A stretch of 64,000 nucleotides of DNA from Litsea cubeba (GCA_012931725.1 CM022955.1:52354842-52418841); one strand, 5' to 3'; shown: positions 1 to 11,154, counted from the stretch's first letter. Notes: generated by a model not told the origin, from the sequence alone. Numbers and translations: made by a program.

Positions 1-53
1 TTCCTTATGTCAACGGTATGGATGGCCAAACAAAAGCACTATATTTAAGTACT

Positions 54-960
54 TGTAGGTGCAGAAAATAATGACCCACAATAAGGAGGGAGCCTTATAG
101 GACTTATCCGAGAAGATGATGATGACTGGGGATGACTGGATGCCGTCCGAAAGCCTGAAAGGGAAGAACACGCGGTCAGAGGACCCTGGCCTGGGCGGCG
201 CAAGGCTCTCCGATGCCAAAGTCAGTATGGGAATTGGAACAATGGAAGGAGAGGAGGAAGAGAGACAGAGTAGCGGCCCTGGGTATGAAAATGTGCGTAC
301 CTTGCATGGTGCATGGAGTCCTATTTGTAGAGGTTTGGATCGTATCTTTCAGAGGATATCTGGGTGTGGGTCCCATGATTCGACTGGGAAGTCATGATCA
401 GCCCACAAAGTAATAAATACAGTCTAATCCGGCCCACTCTACATTTAATGCTAGTCGGATCAGCCCACATTGCATTAAATGCGCGTCTTGTTGGGCCAGA
501 TTGTGTTGGGCGCCTTTGGCGGTTGGAGTACCATCGGATCTGCCCTCGGGCCTTGCCCTGATGTGGCCTCAGCCGCTGGATGCCGCCATGTCAGCGATCT
601 GGTGAAGATAGTGGACGGTTGGATGTCGCATCTGTCTTATTGACTCGCGCCCCTATTCCCCCACGTGTCTGACATCGTGGGGGATGAGGGGTGCGAGTGG
701 AGGTTCTTTCTTGCCTCGGCTTTCGTCTAGACTCCTTCAGCCGAGGTGGTGCTGTCTGCCGAGGTGGGCACATGAAACAGCCGAGCTCGACTATAGCGGT
801 TCGGACTCGGACATGCTTGACTTCGGCCGAAGACCCTGCCCCGATAGCCGAGGTGAAACTGACGCCACGTGGGCGTCACGCGGAGGGCACGTGAGGGCGC
901 TTAATCTCATCTAAAGGCGGTTAATTAGCGTAATCTTGGAATTCTGAATCTCCCCACACA
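54..960 (-). repeat. 3' LTR of the Tat-type element
   Basis: This is the direct repeat of 11235-12142. On the element strand it starts TGTGTGGGGAG and ends CCTACA. It differs from the 5' LTR by about five base changes (for example position 235, 455-456, 484) and one missing T near 563. Confidence 0.93.
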
Positions 961-975
961 ATTGCCCCCTAGCTT
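961..975 (-). other. Polypurine tract of the Tat-type element
   Basis: Directly inside the 3' LTR the element strand reads aagctagggggcaat, a purine-rich stretch in the place where plus-strand DNA synthesis would be primed. The exact priming base is inferred. Confidence 0.6.
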
Positions 976-1288
976 CTGACCTCGCGTAGAACGTCAGTGC
1001 CGTGAGGTCGGGAGCTATGTGACGGGGTCTATCTGGAGGAGAGAGCCCCTTTCGGCGCTGATTCGCGGTCGCTTTAGATGATCGAGGTAATAACTGGCGT
1101 CCCTTATTCAATGCTGAAGACAGGTCGACGGCTCCACGCGTCATCTCCTGGCTAGTTGTCTGTCTCCTCGAGATCGTACGCGCCGTCTCGTCAGGGGCGT
1201 AATCAATTTTTGAAATGATTCGCGCAGAATCCCAGGGGGCGCCCCCTGGCGCGCCCAATTAGGGTTTCTGGACAGGGGGCCTCTCTAC

Positions 1289-1296
1289 TATATATA
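1289..1296 (+). promoter_or_regulatory. TATA box of the antisense gene
   Basis: The motif ctatatatagggc lies about 220 bp upstream of the start codon at 1512 and on the strand opposite to the retrotransposon. A start site about 30 bp downstream (about 1320) would give a 5' UTR of about 190 nt. A possible small UTR intron (gtaagt at 1450, ttttag ending at 1499) is only about 50 nt and is doubtful. Confidence 0.6.
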
Positions 1297-1511
1297 GGGC
1301 ATTCGAGGTTCGTTTTACCCTTCGTTTGCTATTCTGAATCAGAGGCGAGCATCAGAGGTGGGTAAGCCACTGTGAAGGAGCTTCATCTGAGAAGTGGTGC
1401 GCTGCTGAAGTTGAGTCTCTTTGCTGCCCAGCATCTTCGTTCTGCTTCCGTAAGTTCCTTCTGCCCTGCCTCTTCTTTTGCGGGTTCCTCTGTTTTTAGA
1501 CTGGGATAGGA

Positions 1512-3366
1512 ATGGGGATTTATAGCCACTGGTTGGAGGGCGAGGCAGCGATCGAGGGTTTCAGGTCGGCCTTTAGGATCCCTGCTGATGTCCAAGTCAG
1601 GGGTGCTGAACCCCGTGGCTACAACCCTCGCGACTTTTCAGGAGGCTGGATGCCTTTTCCGCTAGTGGCCGTGATAGAAGGCGGGGTCCGATTCCCCCTT
1701 CACCCACTTCTCAGGAGATGCCTTAGTCAGTGGCGTCTCTGCCCCTGCCAACTGCTGCCGAATGCCTTCAAGATCATGATGGGCACGACCAAGTTGAATG
1801 AGGTCCTGGGCATCGACTTCGGCGTCTTCGACCTTGAGGACGTCTACGACATATGCAAGTCCGGAGATTCTTATTATCTCCGGGCTAAGCCAGGCCGGGA
1901 CGGCTTCGTCCGATACTTGGAGGATTCAAGCAAGTATGCCGGAGATGATCTTTTGTACGTCTCGGGGAACTGGGAGTTTGGGGAGGCCGACACTGATAGA
2001 GGCTACCAGGTCCCTCGCCACTTCGGTACCATTCCAAGTAAACACCCTCCGTTTCTTTTCTTTTTACATAAGTTTCTTTTTGTTCTGCCGCGCTAATGCT
2101 TCTGATTGTTGCAGCTTTGAAGGAGAGAAAGCGGGCCGCCAGATACATTTGGAAGAGGAACGAGGCCTGGCTCCGCCTGGTGAAGCGGTACAGCGGTCAT
2201 GATGGCAGGGCGGCCTGGTCGCTGCTAGGGTATCGGCCGAAGTACCGTGGGTATTTGAGGGGCACCGTAGAGCCGATCCAGGGTGAAGGTGCCGGACTCG
2301 AGGTCGGGCAGGAGCAGGCCGGTCCGGGGGTCGCAGAGCCCTCGCGGGCGTCGTCTGACGTTAGGGCCACGTCTGGAGCTCTAGCTTCCACATCGGGATC
2401 GAGACTTCTCCAGGTCTCAGGAAGGGAATTGAGTCAAACCGCCCGATCTCCCTCGCCGGGCTCCGAGATGAGGCACACCAGGCGCTTGTCCTTCGAGGAC
2501 CTCGAGGCCTTGGCGCTTGGAGTGGAGGACGTCCGAGCCCCCCAGGAGCCGGTGAATTTCCCGGAGCATCCATCTCCGAGGGCTCGGATAGTTTCCCCTG
2601 CAGAGGTGGCGGAGGTTCCCGCTCCCCCTAGCCCTGTCGATCCAGAGGTACGCCTGCCCCCGGCTGAGGTCGAGCAGGAGGAAACTCGGCCGCTGAAGAT
2701 GCCGAGGACCGACGCGGGCCCTAGCTCGGCTGCTGCCTCGTTGCCCCAGGGGCCACCGTTATGGGAGCCGAGCTTCATGCTTGGGCCGGGGAGGCCGATG
2801 ATGATGGAGGATTGCGTTCTTCACAAGATCGATCCCCAGGTCCTCGAGGCCCTAAGGCGAGCCTGCGCCCTTCCCCGGGACATGGAGCGGCTGGACAAGT
2901 ACAGCGATCAGAAGCTGATCCTGTCAATGTTGCAGTCCAACTTCGCGGTAAATCTTCATTTCCCTTTGTCAAACCAGCGATTTAGCGTTCAACGCTCTTT
3001 GGATCTAACACGTACACCCCGTTTTTTTGACAGGCGGCACAGAAGTCCATGGCCGTTGCTGACAGGATCCGCAGGTACAGCGCGGACGTTGCCGAGCTGA
3101 CCGTGGAGAAGAACGGCCTACAGGAATCCCTCGACGCCGTTAGCCAGAAGTTAGCCAGGGTGGAAGGGGAATACGCGGCGAAGCTCGAGCAGGCGAGGGA
3201 AGAAGCCGAGGCGGAGAGGACTAGAGCGGCCGAGCTCGAGGTCTCCATCTCGAAGATGGGAGACGATTACGCGGCCCTGCTTCAAGCCGAGTCCAAGAGG
3301 GCGGATGAAGCCGAGGCGAAGCTCGAGACTGAGTGCGATACTGCGTTCGAGGACGCCAGAGCGTAG
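1512..3366 (+). CDS. Antisense extra ORF of the Tat element (PF04195-like plus coiled coil), three exons
   Basis: The coding exons are 1512-2037, 2115-2947 and 3034-3366, joined by introns with normal borders (aagtaaac to ttgcag; cggtaaat to gacag) that keep the frame (phase 1, then phase 0). Exon 1 carries the segment FPLHPLLRRCL..W..CPCQLLPNAFK typical of the family Pfam names putative gypsy-type transposon (PF04195). Exon 2 is an acidic, proline-rich, low-complexity linker. Exon 3 is a long heptad-rich, Glu/Ala/Arg-rich coiled coil. The frame ends at a TAG (3364-3366) but stays open beyond it to a TGA at 3571-3573, so the stop looks recent. The biochemical role is unknown. Antisense extra ORFs between integrase and the 3' LTR are known in Tat-clade elements; family assignment is from memory of the motif. 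Confidence 0.75.
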
Positions 3367-3573
3367 GTCACCGCCCACTACAAGGAAAGGGTTCTTGTGG
3401 TGAGGGATAAGGCCTGGGCGAAAGGGTGGCGTGCCGGCCTGAAGGAGGCCGGGGTCTCGGAGGACCACCCCTCCTTTCGAGAGCCTCCTCCGTACACGCT
3501 TCCGGTGCCGACCTCTGCCCGTCCATCCGGCGAAGCCTCTGGCGCCGCAGCCCGTGCAACTGACCCGTCATGA

Positions 3574-4883
3574 CCTTGGGAGATTCGCTTTCTTGCTTTA
3601 TGCTCTGTAATTTTCTTCAGTTTGTATTTGCTGAACACTGTGACGAGTGAGATTTTAATACAATTGAAAGTTTCTTCAAATACTCGTGCTTCTATCTCTT
3701 TCAAGCCTGGTACTTCGATGCTTGAGTTCGGCAGAGTACTTCTTGTGACGAAACATTAGAACCGAGTGTCGAGTGGTCTTCTTGGGCGCTAGCGTCGATA
3801 CCCCATACCTTAGGTGATCTTCTTTGGTATTCGCGCTGATCCTCCGTATCTTAGGTGATCTTCTTTGGTATTCGCGCTGATCTTCCGTATCTTGGGCTAT
3901 CTTGAATAGCTGCAAGTACGGTGACGTGACCACTGAGGAGAACGAGGGGGTGCCCCCATGTGGTACCATGGGGACTACTGGTCAGTACAAGGGAAGTCGT
4001 GCACGCCACGCAGAGCGTGGGAGACTTCGCCTCGTAAATTGCCTTGGAGACCATACCCCTCTTCCTATAAATAGGAGTGGTAGGCTCGCCGTGGGAGAGG
4101 AAAAGAAACGGAAGTAGGATAGCTTAATTCACTTAGCTGTAGGAACCATGTCTGACAGACATTCTGTAATCTTTGATCCGGGGGAACCCTTGCGCCTGTG
4201 GACGGCTTTCTCCAAGGGGGGAAGTCCGTCGTGGTCTGCGCGCTCTCTGAAGGAACTCCCCGTGGACCACGCGCTCTCTGAACGCGGGTTCATGGCCATC
4301 CGTCCCTGGCCAGACAGAGTGAGGATGCGCTGCGGGGGACGGTGGCGCGTTCTCGTTTGACACGGTCCTGTGCGCCCGTCGTACGGGAGGCGGGATGAGG
4401 CCCCGCTGCACCTGGGGTTTCGTTGATGGAGAGAAGAAAAGAAAGAGGGGCGGTGGCGCCCGCTGCACCTCTCGTCCGACACGGTCCGAGGAGTGAGTGA
4501 AGATCAGAGTCTCCCGGCCTTTCTCTATTTTCTGTTTTTAGAGGACTGTGATCATCCTTTCTGTACTTTGCTTTCTGTTTTGTAATTCTTGTAATAAAGC
4601 AGTTTGCAATGGATAAAAAGGAATTCTGTGATTACCCAAACTGTGTACACTGCTTTTGAGTTCTTTTTCTCATTTCTTTGCACTGTTCTGGAATGCTTGG
4701 ATTTTTGTGTTTGATTGCTGGCACAGCTCTCTTCCTCTGGAAAGCTGCCCTTGGCCGGAATGGCTGGCTTTGGCCAAGACGAGCTGCCTTGTGCCGAAGT
4801 GGAGTCATCATTCCACTGGTCTCGGCCGTGGAAGCGTGAGCTCGGCAATGATCTTTGAGGGGTGTAAAAACCCTGATCTTAGG
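3574..4883. other. Non-coding spacer between antisense gene and tandem array
   Basis: No convincing gene. It holds the presumed 3' UTR of the antisense gene (A/T-rich at 3590-3670), a 41-bp direct repeat (about 3811-3893, motif taggtgatcttctttggta), a second + strand TATA-like box (4066) and an aataaag at about 4593 followed by a T/G-rich stretch. A 70-codon + strand frame at 4148-4360 follows the TATA box, but it has no recognisable domain. Confidence 0.5.
4066..4073 (+). promoter_or_regulatory. Possible second + strand TATA box
   Basis: The sequence cctataaataggag is a good plant TATA box in shape. It is about 530 bp upstream of an aataaag on the same strand, so a short non-coding or small-ORF transcript is possible. 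No transcript evidence is available here. Confidence 0.35.
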
Positions 4884-5413
4884 AATCCGGCCGAGTGTCT
4901 AAACTCGAGGCCTTCTCCAGGGCCCAAAGCCCGGAGCTTTAGGAAACGACCGAGTCTGGACTCGAGGTCTTTCCCAGGGCGGTAGACCCAATCCGGCCGA
5001 GTGTCTGAACTCGAGGCCTTCTCCGTGGCCCAAGGCCAGGAGCTTTAGGAAACGACCGAGTCTGGACTCGAGGTCTTTTCCAGGGCGGTAGACCCAATCC
5101 GGCCGAGTGTCTGAACTCGAGGCCTTCTCCGTGGCCCAAGGCCAGGAGCTTTAGGAAACGACCGAGTCTGGACTCGAGGTCTTTTCCAGTGCGGTGGACC
5201 CAATCCGGCCGAGTGTCTGAACTCGAGGCCTTCTCCGTGGCCCAAGGCCAGGAGCTTTAGGAAACGACCGAGTCTGGACTCGAGGTCTTTTCCAGGGCGG
5301 TGGACCCAATCCGGCCGAGTGTCTGAACTCGAGGCCTTCTCCGTGGCCCAAGGCCAGGAGCTTTAGGAAACGACCGAGTCTGGACTCGAGGTCTTTTCCA
5401 GGGCGGTAGACCC
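4884..5413. repeat. 106-bp tandem array, five copies
   Basis: Copies start at 4884, 4990, 5096, 5202 and 5308, each beginning aatccggccgagtgtct. Copies 2 to 5 are almost identical; the first is slightly diverged. The unit itself contains internal echoes (gactcgaggtctt and aactcgaggcctt). It lies just downstream of integrase on the element strand, the hypervariable 3' region that in Tat elements is known to breed tandem repeats. Confidence 0.95.
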
Positions 5414-5498
5414 ATGCTGTCGGAATCAGTCAGAGAGAGACGACAAGTTGATGACAATGTGAAAGCTGCTTTTATTAATTTTGAGGCTCGATACATCT

Positions 5499-7170
5499 TT
5501 AGAAATAAAATTTCTTCAAGTGGGATGCATTCCATGGTCTCGGCAGTGGCTTGCCTTCTAAGTCTTCGAGCTTGTAGGCCGACTTTCCCGCCAGTGAGAC
5601 TACTCTGAACGGGCCATGCCAGTTCGGGGCAAGCTTCCCCTCGTTTGGTTCTCTGTCAGCTGGCAGGGTCTTCTTTAAAACGAGCTCTCCCGTGGTGAAG
5701 CTTCTTTCTTTGACATTTTGATTGTATGCCCTGGCTAACCGCTGCTGATAGTCGGTCAGTCTCAGGGCTGCTGCTTCTCGTCGCTCGTCCGCCAGCTCCA
5801 GCTCCATTGCCAGGTTCGTCTCATTTCGGCCTTGGTCGACCAGCTCTGTCCTCAGGGTAGGAAGGCCGATTTCCAAGGGAATGACCGCCTCCATCCCGTA
5901 GGCCAAAGAGAAAGGTGTTGCCGAGGTGGACCTCCTTGGAGTTGTTCTGTATGCCCACAGCACGCTCGGAAGCTCCTCTGTCCATCTGTCCTTTGCCTTG
6001 TCCAGTCGCTTCTTCAGGCCGTCCAGGATCACTTTGTTGGAGATTTCTGCCTGGCCATTACTCTGTGGATATGCCGGGGTGGAGTAATGGTTTCTGATGC
6101 CGTGCTCTTGGCAGAAGTCTTTGAAGGACTTGGAGTCGAACTGAGTCCCGTTATCCGAGATCAGGGTCCGGGGGATGCCGAACCTCGTAAGGATGTTTTT
6201 CCAAACGAAGTTCCTGGAGTCCCTGTCCGTGATGGAAGACAACGGTTCAGCTTCTATCCACTTTGTGAAGTAGTCCGTAGCCACTATCAGCCATCTCTTG
6301 TTCCCTGGAGCTCGGTGAAGAGGCCCCACAATGTCCAGGCCCCATTGAGCGAAGGGCCATGGGCTGGAGAGGGGACTCAGATCCTGCGCTGGCTGATGGA
6401 GGGAGTGGGAGAACTTCTGGCATTTCTCGCATTTTCTGGCGTAGACCTGGGCGTCCTTCTGCATGTAAGGCCACCAGTAACCCTGGCTGATTGCTCTGTA
6501 GGCCAACGACCGACCTCCTATACGGCTGCCGCAGATTCCTTCGTGGATCTCATACAGGATGTCGTCCACCTTGGTCGGGTGGACGCATTGGAGGTATGGA
6601 CCTGTGAAGGACTTCCTGTAGAGTTTGCCTTCGGGAGAGAGCCAAAACCGAGCTGCCTTGAGCCTGATCTTGTGGGCTTCAGTTTTGTCCTCAGGGAGCT
6701 GGTCGTCCTTCAAGTAGGCGACGATTGGATCCATCCAGCTAGGGCCGAGGTCAGCACAGAGGACAAGCCGAGATGAATGGAGTTCTAGACTTGACCTTGA
6801 TACTGACCCGACCTCGATGGTCCTCTTCTTTCCTGCTTCGACAGCGGAGGCCAGGTTTGCAATCGCATCTGCATGCGTGTTGGTATCTCGGGATATTTGC
6901 CTGACCTCGGCTTTCTGAAAATGGGAGAGCAGTTTTTTCGCAAGGGCTAAGTAGGCCGCCATCCTGTCGTCCCTGGCCTGATAGTCTCCAGCGAGCTGGC
7001 TAGTTACCAGTTGAGAGTCGCTGAAGATCACCAGGTGTTGGGCTCCAAGGATTTGGGCGCTGTTCAACCCCGCAATCAGTGCTTCGTACTCTGCCTCATT
7101 GTTTGTGGCTTTGAAGTCCAGGGTGAAGGCCTGCTCTATGACCAGTCCCTCGGCGATTGGAGAACTATGT
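5499..7170 (-). CDS. Tat pol, second RNase H and integrase
   Basis: On the element strand this frame continues the second RNase H after a frameshift at about 7150-7165 and runs to the integrase end. RNase H residues visible include NNEAEYEALI, FSDSQLV and HADAIANLA. Integrase follows: a zinc-finger region at about residues 220-270 of the 573-codon frame, the DDE core with ATDYF, SDNGTQFD and the glutamate in PQSNGQAE, and a GPF motif near the end (NWHGPFRV). The zinc finger has lost one histidine: CGSRIGG stands where Tat integrases usually have CGxH. The protein would cut and join the cDNA into the host chromosome. Confidence 0.92.
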
Positions 7171-8719
7171 CGGCGCCAGCTCTCTTGGAGGTGGACGACC
7201 CGTCGACAAAGATCTTCCATGCCGAGGTGGGAGACTGCTGGACCTCTATTTCTATTGGCTCGTGCCCTGTCCCCTCCAGTGCCGTGCCGAGCTGGGTCGG
7301 AGCCGGGTTGGGGGAGGCGAATTCGACAATGAAGTCTGCCAGGATCTGGGCTTTGATCGCAGTTCGGGGACGGTACTGTATGTCATACTGCCCCAGTTCA
7401 ACTGCCCACTTTGATATGCGCCCTGAAAAGTCAGCTTTCTTGAACAATGAACGGAGTGGGTGCTCCGTGATCACCACAATGGTGTGGGATTGAAAATAAT
7501 GGGAGAGCTTGCGGGAGGCGGTGACGAGAGCCAACGCAAGCTTCTCCAATAGGAGGTACCTGGTCTCGGCATCGAGCAGGGTCTTGCTCGTGTAATAGAT
7601 TGGCTTTTGAACTCCCTCGTCCTCCCTGATGAGGACGGAGCCCACTGCGTGATCCGAGACCGCAAGGTACAAATACAGAATCTCCCCCAAAGTTGGGGTG
7701 GAGAGTAATGGTGGTGACATTAAATAGGTTTTGAGTGCGGCCAATGCCTGGTCGCACTCAGGGGTCCACTGGAATTTCAGATTTTTCTTTAGAAGCTGAA
7801 AGAAAGGCCTGCACTTATCTGATGACCGGCTGATGAAGCGATTGAGTGCGGCGGCCATTCCTATGAGCCTCTGAACTTCCTTCGTGGTGGAGGGACTCTG
7901 GATGCCCTGGATGGCAGTGATCTGGTCCGGATTGGCCTCTATCCCCCTCCGCGTTACCAAGCTGCCGAGGAACTTGCCAGAGGCTACGCCGAAGGCGCAC
8001 TTGGAAGCGTTTAGCTTGAGCTTGCACGCGCGAAGGATGCCGAAGACTTGGCCGAGATCCGCCAGATGATCGCTGGAGCGCACAGATTTGACGACCATGT
8101 CGTCGATGTACACCTCTACCGATCGGCCGAGCTGGGCCTGGAATATTTTTGTGACGAGGCGCTGATAGGTCGCCCCCGCGTTCTTCAGCCCGAATGGCAT
8201 CACCTTATAGCAGTAAGTGCCGCGGGGGGTGATGAATGATGTTTTCTCCTCGTCAGGCTCGTAGAGTGGGATCTGATGATAGCCTCGGTAGGCGTCAAGG
8301 AAGCTCATTCGGTCGTGACCGGCGGTGGCGTCGATCAGTTGGTCAATTTTTGGGAGGGGAAAACTGTCTTTAGGGCAGGCCCTGTTCAAGTCGGTGAAGT
8401 CCACGCACACCCTCCACTTCCCAGTTTTCTTCTTGACCACCACCGTGTTGGCCAGCCATACCGGGTACTGGACTTCCCGGATGGCTCCTGCTTTTAGCAG
8501 GTTGTCGATCTCTTCGACGACCACATCTGTCTGCTGCAGCCCGGTCCTTCGGGCCCTCTGCACTACCGGCTTGTGGTCGGGGTCGACATTGAGCTTGTGG
8601 CACATGACCTCAGGGTCGACCCCAGGCATTTCGCTTGGGCTCCAAGCGAAGACGTCCACATTCTGCATCAAGAACCGAGAGAGTTCGGCCCTTTCTTCGT
8701 CTGGCAGCTGGGGTGCCAA
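7136..8719 (-). CDS. Tat pol, reverse transcriptase and first RNase H
   Basis: The frame contains RT motifs in order: CVDFTDLNRACPKDSFPLP, FLDAYRGYHQI, KVMPFGLKNAGATYQRL and the catalytic YIDDMVVKS. A Ty3-type RNase H follows (YTSKTLLDAETRY, ITEHPLRSLF), then the start of the second RNase H (IFVDGSSTSKRAGA). It is offset by one base from the gag-protease frame at the CCCC (element strand) at 8710-8713, and it ends early because a base appears lost in the second RNase H. Whether the first shift is programmed or a defect cannot be decided here. Confidence 0.93.
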   Translation of the reverse strand: MAPQLPDEERAELSRFLMQNVDVFAWSPSEMPGVDPEVMCHKLNVDPDHKPVVQRARRTGLQQTDVVVEEIDNLLKAGAIREVQYPVWLANTVVVKKKTGKWRVCVDFTDLNRACPKDSFPLPKIDQLIDATAGHDRMSFLDAYRGYHQIPLYEPDEEKTSFITPRGTYCYKVMPFGLKNAGATYQRLVTKIFQAQLGRSVEVYIDDMVVKSVRSSDHLADLGQVFGILRACKLKLNASKCAFGVASGKFLGSLVTRRGIEANPDQITAIQGIQSPSTTKEVQRLIGMAAALNRFISRSSDKCRPFFQLLKKNLKFQWTPECDQALAALKTYLMSPPLLSTPTLGEILYLYLAVSDHAVGSVLIREDEGVQKPIYYTSKTLLDAETRYLLLEKLALALVTASRKLSHYFQSHTIVVITEHPLRSLFKKADFSGRISKWAVELGQYDIQYRPRTAIKAQILADFIVEFASPNPAPTQLGTALEGTGHEPIEIEVQQSPTSAWKIFVDGSSTSKRAGADIVLQSPRDWS

Positions 8720-11154
8720 TCAGGAAGAACCTGTCTGGGTCTGCCGGGTCTAGTCTGACTTCGGCCAGGTCCTCGATGCTCTTCTTCTCAGGGTCCCGGC
8801 CGATCTCGTCGAGGCCTTTCTTGAACTCGGCCAGGTTGACGCGCTCTGGCTCCTTCACTGCTGGGACTGCGGCCAGCATGCACTGCCTGGCCTGCTGCTG
8901 GTCTCCCTCCACTGTGATTACTTCCATCTTGCCCTCCTTGTTCTCATGGACGAACTTCAGCTTTTGGTGGAGAGAAGAAGGAACTGCCTCTAGCTTGTGG
9001 AGCCACGTTCTGCCCAGAATGACATTGTAGGGAGAAGGGGTGTCCACAACCAGGAAGTCGGCCAGCACGGATGCTCCGCCAACTCGGGTTTCCAAGGTGA
9101 TTCTACCCTTGGGATAGACTGGCGTGGCGGATAACCCTAGCAAGGGTGCCCGAACCTCCGTGAGGTCTGCTTCGGAGAGTTTCATCCTTTTAAAGCAGTC
9201 GTAGTAGAGGACCTCGGAGGAGCTGCCGGAGTCGACGAGGATCCTTTTCACGGTGAAGTCTCTCAGCTTCATGGTGAGGAGCAGGGGGTCGTTGTGAGGG
9301 ACCTGGATTCCCTCTAGATCTCGATCCGAGAACGAGATGGCGGGTCGGTCGCGGCGGGCTCTCTTGGATGCCGGAGCGAGTTCGGCTTTCAATATTTCCT
9401 TCCCGTGCGAAGCCCGCCTGGCTTCGGCACGGGCCTGAGAGCTTCCCCGGGATGAGGAAGCGGGAGCTGAGGACGCCAGTTGGATCACGTTGATGATCTT
9501 CTCTGAGTCCTCACTGTCTGGAGCCTGGGCCGTGCTCTGGTGAATTCGGCCCTCGCTACCGCCGGCATCACCCGCCTTGATGAACTCCGGGATGGGGCCT
9601 TCGGTGGGTTCATTCTTCAAGGGCTGAGGATATTTGAAGAACGGCTTGGACCTGATTTTGGGCAGGATGCGGTAGATCGGCTCCTTGAAGACGACGTTGA
9701 CGCTCTGACTGGCGCTGGAGGGAGGTCGGGGCTTCCAGGTGCCCCCAGACCTGGACGACGAAGGCTTCGCCGAACTGGAGACCCAGGCCTGCTTGGTCTC
9801 CTGCTTCTGGGAGGGTTTCCCGCCTCTCTGCCGAGGCTGGCTACTCCTCTGCTCGGGCTCTGGATGCCCGTCCTGATCCTTAGCTCGGATCTCGTCTTCC
9901 TCCCGGGCGATTAAGCGCTTCACCCGGGACATCAACTCTGGCATGGATTCTGGGGTGTCCCCGGCCAAGTCTTTGCGCAAGTCGTTGCCGGGGATCAGGG
10001 CATGCTGGAAGGCGTAGATGGCTATCCCTTCCCTCGCGCCCTCGATCTGGCTGTAGACCGCCCAGAATCGCTGGGCGAACTTGGCGAGGGTTTCGCCCTG
10101 CTTCATTCTCAGGGCGAGGAGGTCCCCTTCCTTCTTGGGGACGACGGTGTAGGCTTGGAACTTCTTCAGGAAGGAGAGCTGGAGCTCCTTCCAACTGGAA
10201 ACCGACTGCTCCGGGAGAGAGCAGAACCACTTCAGGGGGAGGTCACCCAAACTGGAGGAGAAGATCTTGCAGTTTAGGTGACCCTCGTTTCCCCAGATGG
10301 ACATGTTCTGGGAGAAGTGTCGGAGGTGTGCGGATGGGTCGGACAATCCGTCATAGGGGACGAACCGCGGGACGGAGAACTTCTTGGGCAAGGGGGTGCG
10401 CTCGATCTCTTTTGTAAAGGGCGAGCCCCCCAGATCAGTGTGACCACAGATCTGCTTCTGGTCCCGCATGTCCAAGTTGTGCTGGAGAGCCAATCTGACA
10501 CGTTTGTCGAATCGCTCTTGCTCATCGTCCTTCTCTGGAGTCTGAGCTCTGGGCTTCCGCTTGGGATGGCTCGGGCTACGACGGCTATGAGTTCGGCCGT
10601 CGCGGCTATGGTGACTTCGGCTGTTGCTCGAGCCTTCGTCACGGATCTGGCTCCGTTTCTGGTCCAGATGATTTCTGAGGTCCTCGCGGGGAGGCTGGGC
10701 TGCCCTGCTGGGGGCGTCCCTCTTTTTTCCCTTGAGGCTCAGAGACCTGCCTCAAGGAGGCAGTTTGCACTGCCCTCAGCTGCTGCTGGAGCTCGCGAAT
10801 TAGATGCCCTTGCTTCTGGAGTTGCTTCTGGAGGAGAGCAGTTTCGGGAACCTCTCCAGTGGCAGGGGGTTGAACGTGGCGCGTCTCTCCTACGGCCACG
10901 GCTTTGTCCTTCCGGGGACGCTCATGCTGACGCTCATTGCGTTTGGGTGGCGCGACTTCTTCTGACGAGGTCGAGGCCTCGTGTCCCTCTTGGAGTGGGA
11001 ACTCGATAAAGAGCTGAGAGCCTAAGCGGCCCTCTCCTGCAGTCGTGCCATGCACCGTACGGGAGCGTCCTTGAGGAGGGACGTCCGTTGGCGGTGGTGG
11101 CAGCTCGAGTGCTGCTCTCGAGGATTCTACGCCCTTCCTAGCTTTCGGAGGCAT
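8610..11154 (-). CDS. Tat gag and aspartic protease (frameshifted)
   Basis: The most plausible start is the ATG at 11154 (MPPKARKG), just inside the primer-binding site. The Gag N-terminus is basic and Gln-rich with a short coiled coil. The frame breaks near the T6 run at 10723-10728 and continues one frame over to 8610. The central Gag domain (SDPSAHLRHF, WFCSLPEQS, LLALRMKQGETL) is typical of retrotransposon Gag. The protease carries ILVDSGSSSEVLYYD and the flap-like DTPSPYNVILGRTWL. Gag forms the particle; the protease processes the polyprotein. Confidence 0.88.

Noticed and set aside
116..397. Frames inside both LTRs repeated at 11297-11578
   Set aside because: Present only because the LTR is duplicated; no domain, no start context.
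4884..5413. CRISPR-like array
   Set aside because: Units are contiguous 106-bp tandem copies with no unique spacers, in a plant retrotransposon.
5832..6776. Long + strand frame of 314 codons opposite integrase
   Set aside because: It mirrors the GC-rich integrase coding strand, shows no known domain and has no promoter or splice context; it is a shadow frame.
10278..11009. 243-codon + strand frame opposite gag
   Set aside because: It overlaps the real Gag frame on the other strand and has no recognisable domain.
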